Assembly (NCBI GenBank): GCA_035537875.1
Contig: DATLLJ010000037.1
Coordinates: forward strand, 124,001 to 188,000
Reading direction: 5' to 3'
DNA from: DATLLJ01 sp035537875
GTDB lineage: Bacteria; Acidobacteriota; Vicinamibacteria; Vicinamibacterales; CAVVIG01
DNA: 64,000 nt
The position numbers were made by a program, and so were the translations under genes. The notes under the pieces were generated by a model. It did no database searches. It saw nothing but the letters and a program-made list of their open reading frames with translations, and was not told where the DNA came from. This document shows positions 43,894 through 52,452 of the stretch, piece by piece. Positions within the stretch are counted from its first letter, which is position 1. Each line of letters opens with the position of its first letter.

Positions 43894-44010
43894 TCGGGTA
43901 ATCGGGTAATCTGGTAATTGATTGGACGATTGAGCGCGACTGATCACACAATCTCGCAGCCAATCATCCAATCAATTATCCAATTACCCGATTACCCAAT
44001 TACCCGATTC
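43883..44010. repeat. 128-bp imperfect palindrome built of octamer repeats
   Basis: A left arm at 43883-43932 (units TAATCGGG) and a right arm at 43961-44010 (units ACCCGATT) match as a 50-bp inverted repeat with 44 identities, separated by a 28-bp spacer. The left arm holds four GGG runs (43881-43906) capable of forming a G-quadruplex. The element begins inside the last codons of the reductase gene and ends 4 bp before ATG 44015. No Shine-Dalgarno sequence is visible before that ATG. Confidence 0.9.
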
Positions 44011-44014
44011 ACGT

Positions 44015-44998
44015 ATGCCGACTATTAAGCGTACGAAGTTCAAGCTCACCTCCGAGCAGCTGCTCGAGATGTTCTACTGGCTGAAGCTGATTCGGGCGTT
44101 TGACGAGCGTCTCAGCATCCTCGTCCGGCAGGGCAAGGTCCGCAGCGGGGTCTATACCGGTATCGGTCAGGAAGCCATCATCGTCGGCACCTGCTTCGGG
44201 CTGCGGCGCGAGGACTACATCTGCCCCCTGCATCGCGATCTCGGTTCGTTCCTGATGAAAGGAGTGGACCCGAAGGTGATGATGTCCCAGATGTTCGCCA
44301 AGACCACCGGCCTGTCGCAGGGGCGTGATTCTGCGCTGCACAGCGGGGTCAACGAGCTGGGGATCTTCGGCAATACGAGCATGCTCGGTGCGAATCTCCC
44401 CGTTGCGGCCGGCCTGGCGCTGACCTTCAAGATGGAAAAGACCGACAACGTCGTCGTCGCCTATTTCGGCGAAGGCGCGAGCAACGTCGGTGACTTTCAC
44501 GAAGCGCTGAACTTCGCCGGCGTGCAGCATCTGCCGATTGTGTTCGTGTGCGAGAACAACCTCTACGCCTACTCGGTCCCGGTCGAGCGGAGCATGGCAA
44601 TCGACGACGTTGCCGATCGGGCGGAGAGTTACGGTTTCGAGGGAGTGGCCATCAACGGCAATGACGTGCTGGCCGTCTATCAGTCGACGCAGGGTGCGCT
44701 CGCCCGGGCTCGAAACGGTCACGGGCCCACGCTCATCGAGTGCAAGACCTACCGGTGGCACGGCCATTCTGAGCACGACAAGGCCTTCTATCGGACGGAC
44801 GAAGAGCTGGCGATGTGGAAGAGCCGCGATCCGATTCCAACCTTCACGACGTTCCTCCTGGCGCGGAACGTACTGTCAACCGAGAAGTTGAAGGAGGTCG
44901 AGCAACGCGTGACCGCGACCATCGACGAGGCCGTCGAGTTCGCGCTGAACGCACCGGATCCTGCGCCCGAGGAGGCCGTGAGGGATCTGTATGCCTAA
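44015..44998 (+). CDS. pdhA: Pyruvate/2-oxoacid dehydrogenase E1 alpha subunit
   Basis: This 327-residue thiamine-diphosphate enzyme carries the GEGASNVGDFHEALNFAG motif (near residue 155) that binds ThDP and Mg, and VCENNLYAYSVP just after. YRWHGHSEHDKAFYR gives the phosphorylation-loop-like region. With PdhB it decarboxylates pyruvate or a branched-chain 2-oxoacid; which of the two cannot be told without E2. It overlaps pdhB by 8 bp. E2 and E3 are not adjacent. Its start directly follows the large palindrome. Confidence 0.9.
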   Translation: MPTIKRTKFKLTSEQLLEMFYWLKLIRAFDERLSILVRQGKVRSGVYTGIGQEAIIVGTCFGLRREDYICPLHRDLGSFLMKGVDPKVMMSQMFAKTTGLSQGRDSALHSGVNELGIFGNTSMLGANLPVAAGLALTFKMEKTDNVVVAYFGEGASNVGDFHEALNFAGVQHLPIVFVCENNLYAYSVPVERSMAIDDVADRAESYGFEGVAINGNDVLAVYQSTQGALARARNGHGPTLIECKTYRWHGHSEHDKAFYRTDEELAMWKSRDPIPTFTTFLLARNVLSTEKLKEVEQRVTATIDEAVEFALNAPDPAPEEAVRDLYA

Positions 44999-45974
44999 GG
45001 AGCTCACCTACCTCGAAGCCATCCGCGAGGCACTGTTCGAAGAAATGCGGCGCGATCCGAAAGTATTCGTGCTCGGCGAAGACGTGGGCGAGTACGGCGG
45101 CGCCTTCGGCGTCACACAGGGACTGTTCGAAGAGTTCGGCGATGCCCGGGTCATCGACACGCCGATATCGGAGTCGGCGATCGTCGGGATCAGCATCGGC
45201 GCCTCGCAGCGCGGTTACCGGCCCGTGGCCGAGATGCAGTTCGCCGATTTCATCTCGTGCGGCTTCGACCAGATCGTCAATCAGGCGGCCACACTCCGAT
45301 ACCGGTACGGCGGACGGACAAGCGTGCCCATCGTCATCCGCGCGCCGAGCGGCGGGAACGTGGGCGGCGGGCTCTATCATTCACAGAATCCGGAAGCCTG
45401 GTTCATTCATCGTCCCGGGCTGAAGGTAGTGGCCCCCTCCACTGCATACGACGCGAAGGGTCTGCTCAAGGCGGCCATTCGCGACGACAACCCCGTCATC
45501 TACTTCGAGCACAAGTACCTCTACCGTCGCGCGAAGGGTACCGTGCCCGAAGGCGATGAGATTGTGCCCATCGGCGTGGCCGCCACGCGCCGCGAGGGGG
45601 ACGACATCACGCTCTTGACGTACGGTGCGATGGTCGCTCCGTCACTCGAAGCAGCTGACCGGCTGTCGAAGGACGGCGTAGAGGTCGAAGTGATCGATCT
45701 GCGGACGCTGTCCCCGTTCGACAAGGATGCGATTCTGCAATCGGTCGAGAAAACCAGTCGTGCGCTCGTTGTCCATGAGGACGTGCGGACGCTCGGGATC
45801 GGAGCTGAGCTGTCGGCCGTCATCACCGAAGAGCGGTTCGACTCGCTCGACGCACCGGTGATGCGGCTCACCTATCCCGACACACATCAGCCGTTCTCGC
45901 ATGTCCTCGAGTCGTACAATCTGCCTGACGTCGACAAGATAACCACCGCCCTGCGCAGGCTCGCCGCGTACTAG
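44991..45974 (+). CDS. pdhB: Pyruvate/2-oxoacid dehydrogenase E1 beta subunit
   Basis: This 327-residue transketolase-like subunit begins LTYLEAIREALFEEMRRDPKVF, has GEDVGEYGGAFGVTQGLF near residue 25 and VIRAPSGGNVGGGLYHSQNPEAWF near 120. It pairs with PdhA to form the alpha2beta2 E1. The 8-bp overlap with pdhA implies coupled synthesis. It is followed by a short 64-bp gap and the convergent epimerase gene. Confidence 0.92.
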   Translation: MPKELTYLEAIREALFEEMRRDPKVFVLGEDVGEYGGAFGVTQGLFEEFGDARVIDTPISESAIVGISIGASQRGYRPVAEMQFADFISCGFDQIVNQAATLRYRYGGRTSVPIVIRAPSGGNVGGGLYHSQNPEAWFIHRPGLKVVAPSTAYDAKGLLKAAIRDDNPVIYFEHKYLYRRAKGTVPEGDEIVPIGVAATRREGDDITLLTYGAMVAPSLEAADRLSKDGVEVEVIDLRTLSPFDKDAILQSVEKTSRALVVHEDVRTLGIGAELSAVITEERFDSLDAPVMRLTYPDTHQPFSHVLESYNLPDVDKITTALRRLAAY

Positions 45975-46038
45975 TGCCGATTGCCTGTCCAGAGCGGTGT
46001 CCAGTTCCGCATAACGGATCGTCGCTGGTCCCTTGGCC

Positions 46039-46956
46039 TTATCCAGGCCCGGAGCCAAAGATCGCGGCGAGGGCCGTCTCGACCCGGCGGTACTTGAATG
46101 AAAAGCCGAGCGCGTCGGCTTTGGACGGCACGGCGCGCTGGCCGGTCAGGAGCAGACCGTCGGCCATCTCACCGAGCATCAGGCGCAGCGCGAACGCCGG
46201 CGTCGGGATCAAGGAGGGCCGGTGGAGCGCGCGGCCGAGCTCGCGCGCAAACACGGCGTTTGTCACCGGCTCCGGCCCCGTCGCGTTCACCGCCCCGGTG
46301 ACCTGGTCATGTCGAACTATCCACTCGATGAGGCCGAGCCAGTCCTCACGGTGAATCCACGGCCAGTACTGCCGGCCCGAACCGAGTGGTCCGCCGGCGC
46401 CGATCTTGAAAGGCAGAAGCATCGCCGAAAGCGCACCGCCGTCGCGGGCGAGTACCAACCCCGTGCGAATGCAAACGACGCGGGTCCTGGAACTGACAGC
46501 CCGGCGAGCTTCGGTTTCCCACTGCATGCACACGTCTGCGAGAAAATCCGAGCCGGCCGGCGTCTCCTCGGTCACGATGTCGTCCCCATGCGGCCCGTAG
46601 AACCCCACGGCTGATCCGCTCACGAACGTGTGCGGACGCCGCGAGGCGCGCTCGACTGCCGCGACGAGACTGCGCGTCGCACGGATACGACTCTCGAGAA
46701 TCCGCTGCTTCTGCTCCGGGGACCAGCGCCGGCCGGCGATCGATTCGCCGGCGAGATTGACGACCACGTCTGACCCGTCGATTTCGCCCACCCAGCCGGT
46801 GGGATTGCCGTCCGGTGACCAGGTGATCGTGCGGTGCTGCGCCTGCCTCGGCTGGTCGCCTCGCGTGAGGACCACGACCTCGTGCCCTTCAGCAGTCAGG
46901 CTTGCCGCCAGAGGTCGGCCCAGAAATCCTGTTCCACCGGCGATGACGACCTTCAC
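46039..46956 (-). CDS. TIGR01777-family NAD-dependent epimerase (YfcH-like)
   Basis: This 305-residue extended short-chain dehydrogenase has the GGTGFLGRPLAASLTAEGHEVVVL nucleotide-binding motif at 7-30, NLAGESIAGRRWSPEQKQRI near 75 and the family's FVSGSAVGFYGPHGD active-site stretch near 115. Function is not known for the family. The start is GTG 46956. It is a monocistron between the convergent pdhB and the AAA ATPase. Confidence 0.9.
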   Translation of the reverse strand: MKVVIAGGTGFLGRPLAASLTAEGHEVVVLTRGDQPRQAQHRTITWSPDGNPTGWVGEIDGSDVVVNLAGESIAGRRWSPEQKQRILESRIRATRSLVAAVERASRRPHTFVSGSAVGFYGPHGDDIVTEETPAGSDFLADVCMQWETEARRAVSSRTRVVCIRTGLVLARDGGALSAMLLPFKIGAGGPLGSGRQYWPWIHREDWLGLIEWIVRHDQVTGAVNATGPEPVTNAVFARELGRALHRPSLIPTPAFALRLMLGEMADGLLLTGQRAVPSKADALGFSFKYRRVETALAAIFGSGPG

Positions 46957-47019
46957 GTCGTGGCTCTGCTCGTAGGGTATGCGATTTTCGAGGATTTGGC
47001 AGCGCTTGGAGGGCTGGCT

Positions 47020-48159
47020 TCAGAACGTGCGCCGCGCCACCCACTCCCGCAGCAGGGAATCGACGACGAGATAACGATCGCCTTCGCGGCTGATCAGATC
47101 CTCTCGGAGCAGGGAGCTGAGGGCGTACTGCACGCTCGACGCGCCGCCCAGCCGATGACGTTCGCGCACGTCGGCGGACAGCAGTTCCGTGCCTTCCTCC
47201 AGCACGACCGCGCGTAGAACGCCGCGTTGAGGCAGCGTCAGCCGTTGCCACGCCGCTTCGAACATCGTCTGGTGTTCCACGAGCAGGCGGCGGAGTGCCT
47301 GGTGAAGATCGTCGAGGGTGGCGCGGCGCCGGCCGCCGCTGCGGACCTCGTCCCACGTTTCGTGCGCGAGCCGCTGGACGTCATATGGAAGATTCCCGGC
47401 CAGATCGACGATGGCTGCGCCGAGCCCGGGCTCAGGCTTGACACCAGAACGTTGAAATCGCGAGTCGAGAAACGCGGCGAATTCGTCGGCGGGAATCTTC
47501 GCCAGACGGAGGACGGGTCCTGCTTTGTAGAACGGTCGCCTGGGACCGAGCATCCGCTCCATGAGACTTGGTTCCGAGCCGGCGAAGACGTAGCCCACTT
47601 CACGCTGGTGCTGCACGGCGGCTCGCAGCGCGTGCTCGACCGTGCCGCCGTTGAAGCCGCCGATCGCCTGGAACTCGTCGAGGGCGACGACGACCCGCTG
47701 CCCCCGGCTGTCGGCCAGCCGGGCGGGAAGCGCGAAGACCTCCTGCGCCAGCCTCGAGATCTCCCGGTCGGTGCGGGCCGTCGGAAAGGACACGGAGAGG
47801 CCGCCGAGCGCGCCAGCTTCCGTCCGCACTTCGGCGCGGGCCGATCGGACGGCCGTGCGCAGCCAGTCGCGCGCCTGGTCGCGCCTCGTCTCGGCCGAAG
47901 CGATCGCGCGCGCGTATCCCTCGAGAAACGCGACATACGAGCTGAAACTGCTGACGGTCACGTCGATCGCGAGGGCGCCCCGGCGCGTCATCGCCGCCAG
48001 GGCGTGCCGGATGAGCGAGGACTTGCCGTACCGCCGAGGAGAAATCAGAAACACCTTCTGTCCCGCAGCGAGATCGGCGACCAGCCGATCGAGCTCGACG
48101 ACGCGGTCGGCGAAGGCGGGCGCCGGCACCACTTCGCCGTACACGAAAGGATTCTGCAT
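47020..48159 (-). CDS. AAA-type P-loop ATPase with C-terminal winged-helix domain
   Basis: This 379-residue protein has Walker A SPRRYGKSSLI at about 40-50, Walker B VVVALDEFQAIGG near 160 and a sensor FAGSEPSLMERMLG. A C-terminal winged-helix-like region (SVQYALSSLLREDLISREGDRYLVVD) follows. This is the STAND-like/archaeal-ATPase layout. Such proteins occur in many lone and mobile loci, and no partner nuclease is adjacent here. A strong -10 box and nested palindrome lie at its start, suggesting autoregulation. Confidence 0.85.
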   Translation of the reverse strand: MQNPFVYGEVVPAPAFADRVVELDRLVADLAAGQKVFLISPRRYGKSSLIRHALAAMTRRGALAIDVTVSSFSSYVAFLEGYARAIASAETRRDQARDWLRTAVRSARAEVRTEAGALGGLSVSFPTARTDREISRLAQEVFALPARLADSRGQRVVVALDEFQAIGGFNGGTVEHALRAAVQHQREVGYVFAGSEPSLMERMLGPRRPFYKAGPVLRLAKIPADEFAAFLDSRFQRSGVKPEPGLGAAIVDLAGNLPYDVQRLAHETWDEVRSGGRRRATLDDLHQALRRLLVEHQTMFEAAWQRLTLPQRGVLRAVVLEEGTELLSADVRERHRLGGASSVQYALSSLLREDLISREGDRYLVVDSLLREWVARRTF

Positions 48160-48197
48160 TACGGTAATAGCTATAACCGATACGGATTATACCGTAA
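48159..48197 (-). promoter_or_regulatory. Palindromic promoter/operator of the AAA ATPase
   Basis: TTACGGTA (48159-48166) and TACCGTAA (48190-48197) form a perfect 8-bp inverted repeat, with a nested TATAACCG/CGGATTATA palindrome between them. On the minus strand the outer half-site overlaps a consensus TATAAT (48192-48187). The inner end abuts the ATG at 48159. No clear -35 is seen. The element lies in the gap before the methyltransferase gene's end. Confidence 0.5.
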
Positions 48198-48199
48198 CG

Positions 48200-49462
48200 T
48201 CAGTAATACCGCGGCGGCAGATCGAGAATGACGCGGCGTCGCACCAGCTCCGCCAGATCGGGCGGGACCTCGCCCGCGGCCAGCCGGGCGAGCGACCGAG
48301 CGTCGACGACGGCTTCGTCGGGCAGGTATTCACGGCAGGCGCCGAACTCGTCCGCGTAGTCTTCGGACGGGAACCGCAGGCGGAGGCGGACGCGGCTGCC
48401 GTCGGGGGAAGCCGTGTAGAGCGGGTTCACGCGCAGCTCGCCGCGGGTTCCAGGGCCGGCGTCGACCGAGTGAGCCCTGAAGATCTCCAGGCTCGCCGCG
48501 CCTCGTCCGGCCACGATCGAAAGTGCCGGATCGCCGTCGAGCACGGCCGGAGGGTCGCGGCGGCCAAGATCGAGCGGACCACCCTTGACGACGTCGGCGA
48601 AGAGGGCGGATTCGGCGAAGAGGCGGGCGTCCAGCGTTTCGAACAGGTCGAGGTAGCCGACCGGCGGCAGCGGGTTTCCGTGAGAAGGGCTCCACACCGC
48701 CGCGTTATGCGCGTGACTGACCACCACGGCTCCAGGGACCGTGGGATCGGGAGCGTCGATCAGTCGGGCCATCTCCTGAATAAGCTGTCGTTTCGTCCAA
48801 ATGAACATGAAGGCATCGGCGCACATGGCGAAGCGGAAGGCGCCGCGCGCGAACGGCAACGGCCCGTTGGCGTCGCAGCAGACCGCTTCGCAGCCGGGCG
48901 CGGTGAATCGCCGCGCGAGCCAGATCTTGGAAAAATACAGATCGGCCAGGACCGGCAACGGCGAGGAGAGATCCGCCAGCGAACGCGTCAGGTGTCCCGT
49001 CCCTCCGCAGAGATCGATGGCCCGTCCTCCTCCGCGAAGGGCGGTTTTGGCCACGGCGCGAACGAGTGAGTGGGCGACAACGTAACTGGGGTCGGAGAAA
49101 CGATAGAGAAAGTATCCGCCTTCGGGGCTGGGGTCGAGCGCCTGGACGAGTTCGCGAAACGTCACTGTCTCCGACAAGGCCATCTCATCGAAGCGCGCAG
49201 CGCGCTCCTCGGTCTGGAGATTGAGCATGAGGCGGCGCGCGAGCTCTGGACGGCCGGACTCGATGTGCGCCCGTGCGGCCACCGACGTGCCTTCGAGATG
49301 CATGACGGGAATGCCGTCGACGATGCCGAAGATGCAACAGTGGCAGCCGAGGATGCCGTCGAGGATTTCGTCACCGTCGCGGCGGTGAAACAGCGAGTCG
49401 ACCAGACCGAGCCGACCGCCGCAGTAGGGGCACCGGAGAATCTCCAGGCTGGCCAGGTGCAT
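48200..49462 (-). CDS. SAM-dependent methyltransferase with N-terminal zinc-ribbon
   Basis: This 420-residue protein has a Trm112-like zinc knot at the N-terminus (CPYCGG near 11-16 with CHCC near 41-44), followed by a class I methyltransferase domain with AIDLCGGTGHLTRSLA near residue 146. The C-terminal third is extra and of unknown role. It is encoded with a PIG-L deacetylase and two glycosyltransferases, so a methylated glycan or lipid is a plausible product (inference). It follows the PIG-L gene by 1 bp. Confidence 0.8.
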   Translation of the reverse strand: MHLASLEILRCPYCGGRLGLVDSLFHRRDGDEILDGILGCHCCIFGIVDGIPVMHLEGTSVAARAHIESGRPELARRLMLNLQTEERAARFDEMALSETVTFRELVQALDPSPEGGYFLYRFSDPSYVVAHSLVRAVAKTALRGGGRAIDLCGGTGHLTRSLADLSSPLPVLADLYFSKIWLARRFTAPGCEAVCCDANGPLPFARGAFRFAMCADAFMFIWTKRQLIQEMARLIDAPDPTVPGAVVVSHAHNAAVWSPSHGNPLPPVGYLDLFETLDARLFAESALFADVVKGGPLDLGRRDPPAVLDGDPALSIVAGRGAASLEIFRAHSVDAGPGTRGELRVNPLYTASPDGSRVRLRLRFPSEDYADEFGACREYLPDEAVVDARSLARLAAGEVPPDLAELVRRRVILDLPPRYY

Positions 49463-49463
49463 C

Positions 49464-50270
49464 TCAGCTCCGCCGTCTCTTGATCAAAGGTTCACCGAGA
49501 GGCTCCAGCAAGGCACACCCCGAGTGTGGACGCGCCCGGCGGAACTGCTCCGACCCGAGAAGCCGCTGCGCGTCCGCCTGGTTGATCCGACCGAACGGAT
49601 CGCTGGCGCCCACCTGCGTCTGATGGCACAGCAGCGCCGCCACTTTCCGCGGGACCCAGGGGGTGACATCCACGATGAACGAAGGGCGCCGTGCCACGAT
49701 GCCGAATGCGTTTGGCACGATACTCCAGAAGCCGGATGAAGGCCGTGACCAGCCGCCGGCGACGGCCGCCTCCACGATGCCGTGCATGACCCCTTTGGGC
49801 ATTGTGACGTAATAGAGCGACGGCGCTGCATCGCCGAGCGACCGGACTGCAGTCATCGTCCGTTCGTGCACACCGATGTGATCGAGGTGCCAGTACAGTC
49901 CGTCCTCAGCGAAGGTGATGACGGCATCGACGCCGTAGTCACGGATCGCTGCGACGATCTCAGCGTGCAGCTCTGGCACGTCGGCCCATCGTAGATCGCC
50001 GTCGGGGTGATCGCGCATGATCACCTCGGCCACGCCAAGCACTCTTGCGGCTTCGTGAAGCTCCGCCGCCCGTGCCCGTCCGAGGTCGCCGTCTGGCACC
50101 AGCGCCGGGTCGCTGACCCATCCCCGTCTGCCGTAGGACGCACAGAGCAGCACCACACGGGCTCCGGCATCCGACAGACGCGCAAGCGTGCCGCCGCACG
50201 CGAGGGACTCATCGTCTGGATGCGCGAACACGGCGAGCACGGTCCGGCCGCTGAAATCAGCCGCGGCCAT
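49464..50270 (-). CDS. PIG-L family deacetylase
   Basis: This 268-residue enzyme has the zinc motif AVFAHPDDESLACGG at 12-26 and DGLYWHLDHIGVHERT in the middle, followed by conserved CHQTQ near residue 223. It removes an acetyl group from an N-acetylglucosaminyl or similar substrate. The start is ATG 50270, overlapping the glycosyltransferase by 14 bp; the longer upstream reading is antiframe to it. Its location suggests it acts on the same glycan made by the neighbours. Confidence 0.9.
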   Translation of the reverse strand: MAAADFSGRTVLAVFAHPDDESLACGGTLARLSDAGARVVLLCASYGRRGWVSDPALVPDGDLGRARAAELHEAARVLGVAEVIMRDHPDGDLRWADVPELHAEIVAAIRDYGVDAVITFAEDGLYWHLDHIGVHERTMTAVRSLGDAAPSLYYVTMPKGVMHGIVEAAVAGGWSRPSSGFWSIVPNAFGIVARRPSFIVDVTPWVPRKVAALLCHQTQVGASDPFGRINQADAQRLLGSEQFRRARPHSGCALLEPLGEPLIKRRRS

Positions 50271-51324
50271 GATTCGCCCCCACGAGCCGCCGGTACACCG
50301 CTTCATACTGCTCGACCATGCGATCGACGCCGAAGCGGGCCACCGCGCGATCGCGCACCTTTCGGCGATCGAGTCCGAATACCCGCGAAAGCCCGGCGGC
50401 CATCCCTTCCTCGTTCTCGAACACCATCCCCGTGACCCCGTCGTCGACAATCTCGCGCACGGCACCGCAATCGAGTGCCGCCACCGGGGTCCCGCAGGCC
50501 ATGGCTTCCGCCAGGACGAGCCCGAACGGTTCGGGCGTCTGGACCGGGTAAAGCAAGGCGCGCGCGCCGCCGAGCAGATTCACCTTGGCAGAGTAATCCG
50601 CTTCTCCGGCAAAGACGATCTGCGCGCCATCGACGAGGGGCGAGACGACCGTGCGGTAATACTCGTTCTCGGCCGCAGCCAGAATCAGGCGCGTGCCAGT
50701 GGTCCTCGCGATGTCGATGGCTTGAAGCACCCCCTTGCCCTCGGTGAACCGACCGAGAAACAGCAGGTAGTCGTCCGGGTCTGGCCGAAACGCGAGCGCG
50801 TTCGTGTCCACCGCATGCAGAACGGTGCCGACGATGTTGAGGCCTTGCATCAGCCGGGCCTGTTCCGATGAGATCGCGACGAAGGCCGCTTCCGGATATT
50901 TCGACCACAAACCCACTTCGTTGGGCGCGGGAGAGTAGTGCAGCGTTTGGAGGACGGGAGCGCGGGCGAGCCGGACGAATGCCAGCGCCATCGGGTAGTA
51001 CTCGGCTTCGTAGTGGACGAGGTCGAAGTCCGCCGATCGTTCGATCGCTGCGGCGAGGTTCAAGAGCTCATAGAACTCCCATGGCCACATCTGCGGATCG
51101 TGGCTGTACCCGTGCGGGTAGATGGCGTGCAGGCGGGCCTGGGTCAAGGAGTCGCCGGTCGCGAAGAGCGTGACGTCGTGACCGCGCGCGACGAGACCCT
51201 CCGTGAGCAGCGACGTCATGGTCTCGACAGAGCCCGAACGTGGCGGAGGAATCGTCGTCGAGACCGGCGCAATGTGCGCGATCCGCAGAACCTGCCGATC
51301 GCGGGCCTGCCGCTGGCGGCTCAT
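50257..51324 (-). CDS. Family 4 glycosyltransferase
   Basis: This 355-residue GT-B enzyme has IAHIAPVSTTIPPPRSGSVE near the N-terminus and the donor-site QTPEPFGLVLAEAMACGTPV (E-x7-E motif) near residue 275. It would transfer a sugar from a nucleotide-sugar donor to an unknown acceptor on the cytoplasmic side. ATG 51324 overlaps the upstream gene's TGA; a longer reading is rejected as antiframe. The gene order implies coupling with the preceding glycosyltransferase-like protein. Confidence 0.9.
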   Translation of the reverse strand: MSRQRQARDRQVLRIAHIAPVSTTIPPPRSGSVETMTSLLTEGLVARGHDVTLFATGDSLTQARLHAIYPHGYSHDPQMWPWEFYELLNLAAAIERSADFDLVHYEAEYYPMALAFVRLARAPVLQTLHYSPAPNEVGLWSKYPEAAFVAISSEQARLMQGLNIVGTVLHAVDTNALAFRPDPDDYLLFLGRFTEGKGVLQAIDIARTTGTRLILAAAENEYYRTVVSPLVDGAQIVFAGEADYSAKVNLLGGARALLYPVQTPEPFGLVLAEAMACGTPVAALDCGAVREIVDDGVTGMVFENEEGMAAGLSRVFGLDRRKVRDRAVARFGVDRMVEQYEAVYRRLVGANHGRG

Positions 51325-52439
51325 TCGCCAGCCTGCTCGATCAGCCGCGGGAGCACCGTGGCCGAATCGAAGTGTGCGTGCGCGAGGTCGGCCGCAGACT
51401 TCGCATGGTGGTCGTAATCGCGGTTCAGATCGTCGATCCCCCTCAGTGCGTCCTCGAGCGTCGAGAAAGCGAGGAGACCATGCCCGGACGGAAGATGGTC
51501 CGTCCAGCCCGTGTCCTGCACGAGAGCGGGTCGTCCGGAGGCCAGATAACACTCGGTCCGATCGCTGAACCATCCCGAGCGGGTCGCCACGTATGTATGC
51601 TTGGCGACTCCGAATTCGGCTTTGGAGCGATGGATGAAGTCACGGTACGCCGCCGGCGTGCGAGAGACGCTCATCGCGTCCACCGTGTCCCAACCCCGAT
51701 CGCGCAGCAGCTGTTGCGGTCCGTTGATCGCCAGCTCGAACCGCTGCGGTGTCCGCGATGGCATGTCGATGAATCTGAGAAACTCCTGATCCTTGTTGCC
51801 GCCGACGTCGGTGAAGCTCTCGATCTGCCACGTCATGACACTCGTGAACCGGTCGCCGGGGGGCAGGCTCGTCCGCCAGTCATCGAGCGTGACCGGCTGC
51901 CACGTCTTGTGCCAGGTGAAGGTGCCGGTGGGCACCGGCGACCGTTCCGTTCCGATGTTCGACCCGAACGTGAACAGGTGGTCGAAGCGCTCGAAGAACG
52001 CGACGTACCACGGTTCGGCTTTCGCGATGGCCAGTTGCGTGAAGGCCGGATCCGAGTCGATGAAGATCTTGCGTGGGATTCTGAGATATTCGTCGCGCCA
52101 GAACCAGGATCCGCCGGAAAGATTGATGAACAGGTCGGCGTCCGAGGCATAGAGACGAACGTCCTCCGCGGAGCGCCCGTGGTAGCTACCGTCGTAGTTC
52201 ACGAATGACCAGCGATCGCCGAGGCCATGGGGATGGAGCGTGGCGTTGATATACGAGGTGCCGTACGAGGGATCGGTGGCGCGCGTGTTCTGCACCGGAT
52301 CGTAGACACATTCCCCGGTGTCTTCGATGTAGAAGACCTCGTGTCCCAGCGCTCGAAGGCCGAGGAGGTACATCAGCGAACACCAGGTCACGCCGCCGAA
52401 AGGGTATCGCGCGATGATGCCCGCGAAGAGAATCTTCAT
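51321..52439 (-). CDS. Glycosyltransferase-like protein (GT-B fold)
   Basis: This 372-residue protein begins MKILFAGIIARYPFGGVTW and contains GLRALGHEVFYIED near 27-40, as GT-B enzymes do. Its C-terminal half has RTECYLASGRPALVQDTGW in place of the usual nucleotide-sugar loop. It resembles family 1-type transferases but lacks a textbook E-x7-E motif, so activity is uncertain. It lies between the ABC exporter and the clear GT4 gene in one operon. Confidence 0.7.
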   Translation of the reverse strand: MKILFAGIIARYPFGGVTWCSLMYLLGLRALGHEVFYIEDTGECVYDPVQNTRATDPSYGTSYINATLHPHGLGDRWSFVNYDGSYHGRSAEDVRLYASDADLFINLSGGSWFWRDEYLRIPRKIFIDSDPAFTQLAIAKAEPWYVAFFERFDHLFTFGSNIGTERSPVPTGTFTWHKTWQPVTLDDWRTSLPPGDRFTSVMTWQIESFTDVGGNKDQEFLRFIDMPSRTPQRFELAINGPQQLLRDRGWDTVDAMSVSRTPAAYRDFIHRSKAEFGVAKHTYVATRSGWFSDRTECYLASGRPALVQDTGWTDHLPSGHGLLAFSTLEDALRGIDDLNRDYDHHAKSAADLAHAHFDSATVLPRLIEQAGE

Positions 52440-52452
52440 GGAGCCAGGAGGG

